7,789 bases of DNA. Origin: Clostridia bacterium. GTDB lineage: Bacteria > Bacillota > Clostridia > Oscillospirales > Acutalibacteraceae. The notes beneath the pieces are model-generated. The model saw only the letters and a program-made list of their open reading frames with translations, was not told the DNA's origin and did not search any database. The stretch's first letter is position 1, and each line of letters begins with the position of its first letter. Below, one piece after another: positions 1-7,621 of this stretch. Made by a program: the position numbers and the translations under genes. Where the stretch lies: assembly GCA_017614275.1 (NCBI GenBank), contig JAGACE010000156.1, positions 1 through 7,789 on the forward strand, in the 5' to 3' direction.

Positions 1-839
1 GTCAGCGTCAGGTATTCCTTGGCTTTGCGATAGGCCTGGTCGTTCCAGTCCACATTACAGTGGTCCACGCCCCAGGTGGCGTCTTCTCCGGTAAAGCCGT
101 CATTCTGCAGTTCGGCGATCAGCCACTGGCGGGAATAGGCCATCTGCCCCAGCTTGTTCTGGGCGCTCACCAGTGCCTTCTGGCGCTCTCCGGTGGCGGT
201 GGCCACGGCAGAGGGCGTGGTCTCGGTGGTAACAGCTGCAGAGGACTGCGTGGCCGCCTGTGTCGAGGCTGCGGCAGTGGTCACGGCCGAGGACGGTGAA
301 GAGATCTGGACTTTCCCTTTCTCCACGTGATAGACCGCGCCGTTCACGCTGAGGTCTCCGGTATAACTGAAGTCCACCAGACCGTTTTTGATGTACCAGG
401 TGCCCATGTCGTTCGCGGCGATGCCGTTATACGACGACACCAGATTGCGGTTCGCGTCGTACAGACCCCAGCCCTGGTTCAGCTTCCGCACGGAAGCGCC
501 GGCGGGCATCACGAAGTCTTTCACGGTCATCGGGGCCGCGGTCGTCGTTTCAGAAACGATCTGGGCCGTCTGACCGGCCTCTGTCGTGACGGTGGTGGCT
601 TCCACGGACTCCAGCGAGTTGTCGCGGAAGGCGAAGATGCCGGCCGCGATCCCCAGCAGCAGAGCCGCCAGCAGCAGCCAGAACCACCATCTCTTGTAAA
701 ACGGTTCTTTCCGCTTCTTGTCTTTGTAAGTTGCTTCGAATTCTTCGTTGAGCGCGTCTTCGTCAAACAGTTCCGTGTTCAGTTCCACCGGTTCCTGTTT
801 CGGGGTACGGTCGACCTTGACCGTCACTTTTTTCGACAT
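1..839 (-). CDS. Membrane-anchored surface protein with Ltp-type domain (3' end off the window)
   Basis: Reading from the ATG at 839-837, the frame stays open for 279 codons to the left edge, so the C-terminus is missing. AGGAGG (rc of 849-854) lies 9 bases before the ATG. Seen: a charged N-terminus (1-50) with no signal peptide, ending in KDKKRKEPFYKR; one membrane segment (51-71, starting WWFWLLL), which suggests N-in topology; a region near 120-177 with the surface-repeat signature GTWYIKNGLVDFSYTG and a second half-copy ending VYHVEKGKV; a Ser/Thr/Ala-rich linker (180-217); and a helical domain (219-279) containing YSRQWLIAELQNDGFT and VDWNDQAYRKAKEYL. The last region matches the Ltp family (host cell surface-exposed lipoprotein), whose founding phage TP-J34 member blocks DNA injection by superinfecting phage. 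Host members of this family mostly lack an assigned role. A second Ltp repeat may follow outside the window. The domain call is recalled from family knowledge; a phage-exclusion role here is only inference. Confidence 0.8.
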   Translation of the reverse strand, partial: MSKKVTVKVDRTPKQEPVELNTELFDEDALNEEFEATYKDKKRKEPFYKRWWFWLLLAALLLGIAAGIFAFRDNSLESVEATTVTTEAGQTAQIVSETTTAAPMTVKDFVMPAGASVRKLNQGWGLYDANRNLVSSYNGIAANDMGTWYIKNGLVDFSYTGDLSVNGAVYHVEKGKVQISSPSSAVTTAAASTQAATQSSAAVTTETTPSAVATATGERQKALVSAQNKLGQMAYSRQWLIAELQNDGFTGEDATWGVDHCNVDWNDQAYRKAKEYLTL

Positions 840-866
840 GGCACGGTTCCTCCTCGTAAAGAATGG

Positions 867-893
867 AAAAGCAGCCTCAGAGCGAGGCTGCTT
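867..893 (-). terminator. Rho-independent terminator after the surface-protein gene
   Basis: Perfect 9-bp arms (870-878 and 884-892, AGCAGCCTC on the minus strand) enclose a 5-base loop, with one further A-T pair (869/893). On the minus strand the stem runs into a TTTT tract (870-867), then CC, so the U-tract is short and some read-through is likely. It begins 14 bases after the stop of the 907-1623 gene and ends 12 bases before the Shine-Dalgarno of the next gene. Confidence 0.65.
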
Positions 894-895
894 CT

Positions 896-924
896 ATTAT
901 AACAACTTATTGCTGCTCTTTCCA
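896..924 (-). promoter_or_regulatory. Candidate promoter for the Ltp-domain gene
   Basis: On the minus strand, TGGAAA (919-924; 4 of 6 to the -35 consensus) is followed after 17 bases by a perfect TATAAT (896-901). The predicted start near 889 falls inside the left arm of the terminator hairpin, so a transcript from here would lack the complete stem. The site overlaps the 3' end of the preceding gene. It would explain how the downstream gene is expressed despite the terminator. This is sequence-based inference. Confidence 0.45.
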
Positions 925-1623
925 GACATAGACGAACGCACCTGCGCCGGCGGCCAGGATGGCCAGGCCGATCCACAGCGGCATGTTGCTTTCATCACCG
1001 GTGTTCGCGGCGTTCACGCGCTTGGCGGTGGTCATGGTACGGGTGTAGACGGTACGCGTCGTCACTTTCCGGGTGGTGATGGTCCGGTAAGTCGTTTTCC
1101 GGGTGGTGAGCGTCGTGCTTTTGGTGGATGCCGTCGTGTTCGTGGAAGCGGTCGTGCCGGAACCGGCCTTCTTCACTTCAAAGGCAGAGACGAGGTCGGA
1201 GCCGTAGTATTTGGCGGTCTCGGTCAGGGGCTTCAGCAGGCCGAGATAATACGTGGTGCCCGCATCCAGACCGGACACTTTGCTCAGCGGAACGACGAAA
1301 GAGACCTCAGACTGGGTACAATTGACCTTGTCCAGCGTCAGATCCTTCAGGACGACTTCGCTCTTCATCTCTTCGTCCGTAAAGACCTTGACGTTCTCGG
1401 CGATCTTGTCCTCCGTGATGGCGGCGTCCGCGTTCGGGAACTTGATGTTCACGGTGATGTCCGGTGCGCCTTCCTTATAGTCCGGAGCGGAGATCGTATA
1501 TTCGACGCCCGAACCGGAGATGGTCTCCGCGGCTGAATTGAGCATTGTGACGCTCAGCAGAGCGAAGGCCATGCACATCGCCAGCAGGATGGCGATGCTT
1601 TTTTTGATCTTTGTCTGTGTCAT
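907..1623 (-). CDS. Secreted surface protein with Thr/Arg stalk and sorting-signal-like C-terminus
   Basis: This is a 238-residue protein. The ATG at 1623-1621 is chosen because AAGGAG lies 8 bases upstream and a textbook signal peptide follows at once (MTQTKIKK, then hydrophobic 9-28, likely cleavage around 30-33). A 14-codon longer start has no ribosome site. Residues 34-152 look like a beta-rich, Ig-like ectodomain and match no family I recognise. Residues 154-203 form a Thr/Arg stalk with 10-residue repeats. The C-terminus (204-238) has NAANTGDESN, a hydrophobic stretch (216-234) and a short KEQQ tail. The layout is that of Gram-positive wall-anchored proteins, but the LPxTG position reads AANTG and the tail lacks the usual basic cluster. 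It may therefore use a non-class-A sortase or remain as a membrane-anchored protein. It is divergently oriented to opp, with its own promoter. The function is unknown; adhesion or envelope display is inference. Confidence 0.85.
   Translation of the reverse strand: MTQTKIKKSIAILLAMCMAFALLSVTMLNSAAETISGSGVEYTISAPDYKEGAPDITVNIKFPNADAAITEDKIAENVKVFTDEEMKSEVVLKDLTLDKVNCTQSEVSFVVPLSKVSGLDAGTTYYLGLLKPLTETAKYYGSDLVSAFEVKKAGSGTTASTNTTASTKSTTLTTRKTTYRTITTRKVTTRTVYTRTMTTAKRVNAANTGDESNMPLWIGLAILAAGAGAFVYVWKEQQ
1018..1107 (-). repeat. Thr/Arg stalk with 10-residue period
   Basis: Residues 173-202 of the surface protein read as three units: TTRKTTYRTI, TTRKVTTRTV and YTRTMTTAKR. At DNA level, 14 identical bases recur at 1066-1079 and 1096-1109, 30 bases apart, which fits growth by slippage or duplication. 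The strong positive charge (R/K every third to fourth residue) could favour binding to teichoic acids or DNA, and the many Thr residues are possible O-glycosylation sites. Both roles are inference. Confidence 0.7.
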
Positions 1624-1664
1624 AGCGGTTCTCCTTCTCAGAAGCGATTCATTGGTTCCTTTCA

Positions 1665-1693
1665 AGTATACTCTCTTCCCTGTATGAACACAA
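1665..1693 (-). promoter_or_regulatory. Promoter of the 907-1623 surface-protein gene
   Basis: On the minus strand, TTGTGT (1688-1693) and TATACT (1665-1670; 5 of 6) are separated by 17 bases. The expected start is near 1658, giving a leader of about 35 bases that contains the AAGGAG ribosome site. AT-rich DNA lies just upstream and could act as an UP element. The -35 box is weak (3 of 6). Confidence 0.5.
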
Positions 1694-1712
1694 TAATAGA
1701 ATTCTTTTCTTC

Positions 1713-1729
1713 GTTAATCAAACTTTAAC
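1713..1729. promoter_or_regulatory. Small inverted repeat between divergent promoters
   Basis: GTTAA (1713-1717) and TTAAC (1725-1729) are separated by 7 bases. The repeat sits between the two divergent promoters, upstream of both -35 boxes, where an operator would be expected. Arms of 5 bases in AT-rich DNA can occur by chance, and I do not recognise a known regulator site. Confidence 0.2.
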
Positions 1730-1741
1730 AAAACATTGTAA

Positions 1742-1770
1742 TTGCGAAATGCCGGTACGGCTCCTATAAT
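1742..1770 (+). promoter_or_regulatory. Promoter of the opp operon
   Basis: TTGCGA (1742-1747; 4 of 6) is followed after exactly 17 bases by a perfect TATAAT (1765-1770). Transcription should start near 1777, leaving a 5' leader of only about 33 bases. That is too short for a riboswitch, and I see no leader hairpin. It is the only good promoter for the five-gene operon. Confidence 0.65.
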
Positions 1771-1795
1771 AAAACTAGTACGACTTCATACGCAC

Positions 1796-1801
1796 GGGAG
1801 G
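1796..1801 (+). promoter_or_regulatory. Ribosome binding site that sets a TTG start for oppB
   Basis: GGGAGG occupies 1796-1801. A GTG at 1801 shares its first base with this site and so cannot be the start it serves, and the ATG at 1805 is out of frame. The in-frame TTG at 1810 is 8 bases downstream and gives MLKYIVKRC, the usual N-terminus of OppB proteins. Confidence 0.7.
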
Positions 1802-1809
1802 TGCATGCA

Positions 1810-2721
1810 TTGCTCAAATACATCGTCAAACGCTGCGCGCTGGCTGTCGTCGCGCTGTTCCTGGTCTGCTTCATCACATTCTTCACGATGAACGCCATTC
1901 CCGGCGGACCGTTCAACGGCGAGAAAGCCAAGTCGGCGGCCGTCATGGCTGTACTGAACGAGCGCTACGGCCTGGACAAGCCGGTGGCCGAGCAGTTCTT
2001 CAACTACCTGAAGAACATCCTGCACGGAGACTTCGGGGTCTCCCTGAAGACCGGGCGGGACATCGCCAAGACGATCGGCGAATCGTTCAAGGTGTCCGCC
2101 AAAATAGGCCTCCTGGCCATATTGGTGGCCCTGATCTTTGGCATCATACTCGGCGCCATAGCGGCGCTGAACCGGAACAAGTGGCCCGACCGCATCATCA
2201 TCTTCTTCGTCACCCTGTTCACGGCCATGCCCTCCTTCGTCATGGCCTCCTTCCTGTTGCTGATCTTCTGCATCCAGCTGGAATGGGTGCCGGTCTGGTC
2301 CACGAACAATCCGAATTACATCTTGCCTGTTTTAGCGCTGTCGCTGTCCCCGATGGCGTATATCACCAGGCTGACGAAAACAAGCATGCTGGATGTGCTG
2401 GGACAGGACTACATCCGTACGGCCCGGGCCAAGGGCGTGGCGCACTGGAAGGTCATCTTCGTGCACGCGCTGCGCAATTCCCTGATCCCGGTCATCACCT
2501 ATGTCGGCCCTCTGACGGCCTCCATCCTGACCGGCTCTCTGGTCATCGAGAAGATCTTCACCATCGGCGGCCTCGGCTCCAAGTTCGTCGACAGCATCAC
2601 CAACCGCGACTACACCATGATCATGGGGACCACCATCTTCCTGGCGTTCATCATGATCGTTATGAACCTCGTGTCCGACATCCTCTACAAGATCGTCGAC
2701 CCGCGGATCAAATTAGACTGA
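1810..2721 (+). CDS. oppB: Oligopeptide ABC transporter permease OppB
   Basis: This is a 303-residue inner-membrane permease that pairs with OppC to form the channel for peptides delivered by OppA. It begins with MLKYIVKRC and a first membrane helix (about 9-29), followed by an extracytoplasmic segment with the family-typical YGLDKP...F-YL---L-GDFG-S pattern (53-79). Further hydrophobic segments lie at about 97-119, 132-156, 171-185, 228-245 and 270-292. The cytoplasmic EAA loop that docks on the ATPases is at about 199-228 (YIRTARAKG...HALRNSLIP). It ends with the usual DPRIKLD. The length is normal for the family. TTG is chosen as start from the ribosome-site spacing; a start at GTG 1801 would add three residues. 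It is the first gene of the operon, 18 bases before oppC. Opp and dipeptide (Dpp) permeases are hard to separate by sequence; the Opp-type OppA and paired ATPases favour Opp. Confidence 0.93.
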   Translation: MLKYIVKRCALAVVALFLVCFITFFTMNAIPGGPFNGEKAKSAAVMAVLNERYGLDKPVAEQFFNYLKNILHGDFGVSLKTGRDIAKTIGESFKVSAKIGLLAILVALIFGIILGAIAALNRNKWPDRIIIFFVTLFTAMPSFVMASFLLLIFCIQLEWVPVWSTNNPNYILPVLALSLSPMAYITRLTKTSMLDVLGQDYIRTARAKGVAHWKVIFVHALRNSLIPVITYVGPLTASILTGSLVIEKIFTIGGLGSKFVDSITNRDYTMIMGTTIFLAFIMIVMNLVSDILYKIVDPRIKLD

Positions 2722-2739
2722 CGGAAAGGAGTGCGATGC

Positions 2740-3816
2740 ATGGCAAAGAATTACGATATTCCGACCCCACGAAAGCGGCTCCTCTCCCTTCAGGCGGATC
2801 CGCGTAAATTCGAGCGCGCCACGGACGCCGAAAAGCGTCAGCAGGACGTGATGGCCGAGTCCACCACGTTTTTCCACGACGGCATGAAGCGTCTGATGCA
2901 AAACCCTCTGGCCGTCTTCAGTATGATCGTTCTGCTCGTGATCATCCTCCTGATGATCTTCGCGCCCCTGCTCGTCCCCTACGGCTATGAGCAGATGATC
3001 ACCGTCAACGGCGTCCGCGACCCGGCCGCCGCCAACCTCGCCCCCTTCCATTACTCTGCGATGGAACAGGCCTACATGGCCGAGGGCGGCAAGGTGTTCC
3101 CGCACATCATGGGCACGGACGAACTGTCCCGCGACTACTTCATCCGCGTCATCTACGGCACCCGCGTGTCCTTCCTGGTCGGCGTGTTCGCCTCCCTTAT
3201 GGTCCTGATCATCGGCGTCCTGTACGGCGCCATCTCGGGCTATGCCGGCGGCCGCGTGGACCTGGTCATGATGCGCATCGTCGACATCATCTACTCCCTG
3301 CCCGACCTGCTGATCATCATCCTGCTGGCGGTCGTGTTCAAAGAGTCGTTCGACTTCAGCCAGATACCCATCTTCTCCAACCTCGGCACGAACATGGTCT
3401 CCATGTTCATTGTCTTCGGCCTCCTGTACTGGGTCGGTATGGCGAGGCTCGTCCGGGGACAGATTCTGACCATCAAGGAAAACGAGTATGTTTTGGCGGC
3501 CAAGTCCATCGGGGCAAGCGCCAAACGCATCGTCCAGAAACACATCATCCCGAACATCGTCAGCGTCATCATCATCATGACGGCGCAGGAGATCCCGGCG
3601 GCCATCTTCACGGAGTCCTACCTGTCCTTCATCGGACTGGGCGTCGCGCTCCCCATGCCGTCCCTCGGTTCTCTGGCCAACGCCGCGCGTTCGGGCATGC
3701 AGTCCTACCCCTGGAAACTCGTCTTCCCGTCCGTCATGATCATTCTGATCGTGCTCGCCTTCAACCTGATCGGCGACGCCCTGCGGGACGCCTTCGATCC
3801 GAAGCTGCGTAAGTAA
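2740..3816 (+). CDS. oppC: Oligopeptide ABC transporter permease OppC
   Basis: This is a 358-residue partner permease of OppB. The ATG at 2740 is 8 bases after AAAGGAG; an upstream in-frame GTG (2731) overlaps that site and is rejected. The N-terminus (1-55) is charged and cytoplasmic, as in clostridial OppC proteins, followed by helix 1 (57-79). A periplasmic-side loop (80-125) ends with HIMGTDELSRDYFIRVIYGTR, the family signature before helix 2 (about 143-167). Other hydrophobic segments are at about 187-200, 218-234, 271-292 and 331-346. The ATPase-docking EAA loop is at 247-274 (EYVLAAKSIGAS...HIIPN). The protein ends DAFDPKLRK, the usual OppC/DppC end. The gap to oppD is 15 bases. Nothing appears broken. 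Confidence 0.93.
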   Translation: MAKNYDIPTPRKRLLSLQADPRKFERATDAEKRQQDVMAESTTFFHDGMKRLMQNPLAVFSMIVLLVIILLMIFAPLLVPYGYEQMITVNGVRDPAAANLAPFHYSAMEQAYMAEGGKVFPHIMGTDELSRDYFIRVIYGTRVSFLVGVFASLMVLIIGVLYGAISGYAGGRVDLVMMRIVDIIYSLPDLLIIILLAVVFKESFDFSQIPIFSNLGTNMVSMFIVFGLLYWVGMARLVRGQILTIKENEYVLAAKSIGASAKRIVQKHIIPNIVSVIIIMTAQEIPAAIFTESYLSFIGLGVALPMPSLGSLANAARSGMQSYPWKLVFPSVMIILIVLAFNLIGDALRDAFDPKLRK

Positions 3817-3831
3817 GGGGGCGATACACAG

Positions 3832-4883
<1,052 letters not shown>

Positions 4884-4887
<4 letters not shown>

Positions 4888-5861
4888 ACACTGTGAACTT
4901 CAACTCCGAATACCTCGTGGAAGTCGAAGACCTGAAGATGTACTTCCCCGTGAAAACGGGCTTCTTCAAGACCGTCCCGCTGAAAGCGGTGGACGGCGTG
5001 TCCTTCAACATCCGTCCCGGGGAAACGCTCGGCCTGGTCGGCGAGTCCGGCTGCGGAAAGACCACCGTCGGACGCACACTGCTCCGTCTGTACGAGCCCA
5101 CCGGCGGCACGTTCAGGTTCAAAGGTGAAGAGGTCACCGCGAAGAACATCGGCGCCCTCCGCAAGGAGATGCAGATGGTGTTCCAGGACCCCTACTCCTC
5201 CCTGAACCCCCGCATGACGGTCGAGGACATCATCGGCGAACCGCTGGACGTCCACAAACTCTACAATTCCAAGGAAGAGCGCCACGAGAAGGTACTGCAC
5301 CTGATGGAACTGGTCGGGCTGAACGCGGAGCACGCCACCCGGTATGCCCACGAGTTCTCCGGCGGACAGCGGCAGCGCATCGGCATCGCCCGGTCGCTGG
5401 CCGTGGACCCCTCCTTCATCGTCTGCGATGAGCCTGTGTCCGCGCTGGACGTCTCCATCCAGGCGCAGGTCATCAACATGTTCGAGGAGCTCCAGGACAA
5501 GCTGGGCGTCACCTATCTGTTCATCGCCCACGACCTGCTGGTGGTCCACCACATCTCGGACCGCATCGCGGTCATGTACCTCGGGCGCATCGTGGAGATC
5601 GCCGACGCCGACGAACTCAACGAGAACCCCATCCACCCGTACACCCTGTCCCTGCTCTCCGCGGTCTGCGTGCCGGACCCCGTGAAAGCGAAAGCCAACA
5701 AGCGCATCATTCTCGAGGGCGATGTACCCTCCCCGCTGAACATGCCCAGCGGCTGTCCGTTCCGGACCCGCTGCCGCTATGCCACGGAACAGTGCGCGCA
5801 GGAGGCGCCGTCCCTGACGGACCGGGGCAACGAACATCTGGTAGCATGCTGGAACAAGTAA
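4884..5861 (+). CDS. oppF: Oligopeptide ABC transporter ATPase OppF
   Basis: This is a 325-residue second ATPase, the heterodimer partner of OppD. Seen: Walker A GESGCGKT (53-60), Q-loop [10 protein letters not shown] (Q101), signature FSGGQRQR (158-165), Walker B FIVCDE (178-183), D-loop ALD and H-switch H216. The C-terminal domain has C291, C297, C304 and C322 in the usual CPFRTRC...C...ACW layout. The helix 1 region carries the F-type feature of an inserted loop before the Walker A ([21 protein letters not shown]). AAGGAGG (4867-4873), inside the end of oppD, lies 10 bases before the ATG. The ATG overlaps the oppD stop by 4 bases. Both ATP sites appear complete, so the pair should be active. 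Confidence 0.94.
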
Positions 5862-5870
5862 GGTTCCGGC
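5848..5870 (+). other. Intercistronic hairpin over the oppF stop codon
   Basis: GCTGGAAC (5848-5855) can pair with GTTCCGGC (5863-5870) in an 8-bp stem with one G-U pair and a 7-base loop that contains the oppF stop codon. There is no U-tract, so it is not a terminator. Hairpins at this position can protect upstream RNA or help set a different level for the binding protein, but a role here is inference. Confidence 0.35.
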
Positions 5871-5917
5871 TCGGATATACACAAAAAAGGATTCTATTGA
5901 AAAGGAGAGATAACACT

Positions 5918-7621
5918 ATGAGAAGATCCCGTTTGATCGCCGTTTTGATGGCGATCGCCATGATGGTCACGCTGTTCGCCTCCTGCGGCAGCTCCGTCAA
6001 GAAGGATGCAGACGCCGGCTCTTCGGCTCCGGACTGGACCGCGTATGACAAGCTCATCAAAGACATCTACGCGGACACCGACCTGGTCGACCGTGAGGCG
6101 AAGATGCACCAGGCGGAAGACATGCTGATGGAGACCGGCGCGGTCATCCCGATCTACTACTACAACGACCTGTACCTTGAGAAGCCCAACTTCAGCGGCG
6201 ACTACTCCACCCTCTTCGGCACCAAGTACTTCATGTACGCCAAGAAGGACGGCAAGGCCACCGACGTCATGCGCATCAACCTCGCGTCCGAACCGGACCA
6301 TCTGGACCCGGCTCTGAACTCCTCCGTTGACGGCGCGGCCCTGGCCTCCAACTCCTTCGTCGGCCTGTACACCTCCAACGCGAACGACGAGATCGTCCCC
6401 GCGCTGGCGGACGGCATGCCGACCGTCTCCGAAGACGGCACCCAGTACACCATCAACCTGAAGAAGTACCTCAAATGGTCCGACGGCTCTCCCCTGACCG
6501 CCAACGACTTCGTGTATGCCTGGAAGCGCGCGGCGGATCCGAATACGGCTGCTGACTACGGCTACCTGTTCGACGTCTTCGCGAAAGACGACAACGACGT
6601 CATCAAGGTCCAGGCCAACGGCTACGATCAGATCCAGTTCACGCTGAACGCTCCGTGCCCGTACATGATGAATCTCCTGGCGTTCCCGGTGTATATGCCG
6701 GTTCCCCAGAAAGCCATCGAAGCGGCCTCCGACTGGGAGACCAACCCCGGCGCATGGACGTCCGAGGCGGGCTTCATCTCCAACGGCGCCTACACGCTGA
6801 AAGAGTGGAAGCACAACGAATCCATGGTCTACGTCAAGAACCCGTACTTCTATGACGCTGCCAATGTTTCCGTCGATGAACTGCACTTCATGCTGAGCGC
6901 GGACGACACCGCCATCCTGGCCGCCTACAAAGCCGGCAACCTGGATTACGCGGACACCGTCCCGAACGGCGAGATCCCGACCCTGAAGAGCTGGCCGGAC
7001 TTCCACGTCATCGACAACCTCGGCACCTACTATGTCGGCTTCAACGTCAAGTCCAAGATGTTCGACGGCAAGACCGCCGACGAGGCCAACAAGATGAGAA
7101 GAGCCCTTGCCCTGCTCATCAATCGCCAGTACATCATCGATACCATCGGCCAGACCCAGCAGGAAGCCGCCACCTCCTTCATCCCGACCGGCATGAGCGA
7201 CAGCCACGGCGGTAAGTTCAAGGAGAACGACGACGCCTACACCTATCCGGACCAGGCGTCCCGCGGCTACTACAGCGTGGATGTGAACGTGGACAAAGCC
7301 GTTGAGCTCCTGAAGGAAGCCGGCTTCAAGTTCGACGACAACAACATGCTGTCCTCCGAGACTCCGATCCACATCAACTACCTGACCAACGAAGGCACCG
7401 GCCATGAAGGCGTCGCGCAGTGCCTGCAGCAGGATTTCGCGAAGATCGGCATCACCATGGACATCTCCGTGGAAGACTGGCAGACCTTCCTGAACGACCG
7501 GAAGTCCGGTAACTTCGACGTGGCCCGCGAAGGCTGGCTCGCCGACTACGACGACCCGATCAACATGCTCGAAATGTTCACCTCCGATTCCGGCAACAAC
7601 GACTGCCAGCTCGGTAAATAA
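5918..7621 (+). CDS. oppA: Oligopeptide-binding lipoprotein OppA, circularly permuted
   Basis: This is a 567-residue solute-binding lipoprotein that captures peptides outside the cell and hands them to OppBC. The ATG at 5918 is 10 bases after GGAG; a longer in-frame reading inside oppF is rejected. Residues 1-22 are a lipoprotein signal with lipidated C23 (FASC; F at -3 is slightly unusual). The order after that is abnormal. Residues 38-112 (PDWTAYDKLI, AEDMLMETGAVIPIYYYN, FGTKYFMYAKK) match the segment that normally ends OppA. The ordinary N-terminus follows (DVMRINLASEPDHLDPAL, 116-133), then the usual body (LKWSDGSPLTANDFVYAWKRAADP, FISNGAYTLKEWKHN, RRALALLINRQYI). It stops at SDSGNNDCQLGK, just where the moved segment should start. 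Overall length is normal, so nothing is lost, only reordered. D543 in GWLADYDDP probably corresponds to the Asp that binds the peptide amino group in Salmonella OppA. N- and C-termini lie in the same lobe of this fold, so the permuted chain could fold. An assembly artefact is possible. Confidence 0.9.
   Translation: MRRSRLIAVLMAIAMMVTLFASCGSSVKKDADAGSSAPDWTAYDKLIKDIYADTDLVDREAKMHQAEDMLMETGAVIPIYYYNDLYLEKPNFSGDYSTLFGTKYFMYAKKDGKATDVMRINLASEPDHLDPALNSSVDGAALASNSFVGLYTSNANDEIVPALADGMPTVSEDGTQYTINLKKYLKWSDGSPLTANDFVYAWKRAADPNTAADYGYLFDVFAKDDNDVIKVQANGYDQIQFTLNAPCPYMMNLLAFPVYMPVPQKAIEAASDWETNPGAWTSEAGFISNGAYTLKEWKHNESMVYVKNPYFYDAANVSVDELHFMLSADDTAILAAYKAGNLDYADTVPNGEIPTLKSWPDFHVIDNLGTYYVGFNVKSKMFDGKTADEANKMRRALALLINRQYIIDTIGQTQQEAATSFIPTGMSDSHGGKFKENDDAYTYPDQASRGYYSVDVNVDKAVELLKEAGFKFDDNNMLSSETPIHINYLTNEGTGHEGVAQCLQQDFAKIGITMDISVEDWQTFLNDRKSGNFDVAREGWLADYDDPINMLEMFTSDSGNNDCQLGK
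5998..6249 (+). repeat. 9-bp in-frame direct repeat bounding the relocated module
   Basis: CAAGAAGGA occurs at 5998-6006 and 6241-6249, 243 bases (81 codons) apart, encoding part of VKKD and AKKD. Collapsing the two copies would join the lipoprotein linker directly to KKDGKATDVMRINLAS, a normal OppA N-terminus. The repeat is therefore a plausible crossover point for the rearrangement. Confidence 0.6.
6029..6253 (+). other. Relocated OppA C-terminal module
   Basis: This stretch encodes residues 38-112 of the permuted OppA. In standard OppA proteins (for example that of Bacillus subtilis) the equivalent stretch follows the GGNND region and ends the protein. It contains the helix with YDKLI, the repeated ETD-x-x-R-like helix (DTDLVDREAKMHQAEDML), the IPIYYYN strand and the final FMYAK strand. 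It keeps the same reading frame and similar GC-rich codon use, so it does not look foreign. Confidence 0.8.

Noticed and set aside
1066..1109. CRISPR-like short repeats
   Set aside because: Only two 14-bp copies 30 bases apart, fully explained by the Thr/Arg protein repeat.
748..1536. 262-codon plus-strand open frame over the surface-protein genes
   Set aside because: The minus strand has signal peptide, ribosome site and sorting-like tail in the same place; the plus translation is a GC-driven shadow.
5792..5917. Upstream extension of oppA into the end of oppF
   Set aside because: It would place 42 residues before a clear lipoprotein signal, with no ribosome site; ATG 5918 has one at the right distance.
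5894..7405. 503-codon minus-strand open frame opposite oppA
   Set aside because: Low-complexity V/G/D-rich translation with no ribosome site or domain; it mirrors oppA codon bias. The same applies to the 4842-5882 minus frame opposite oppF.
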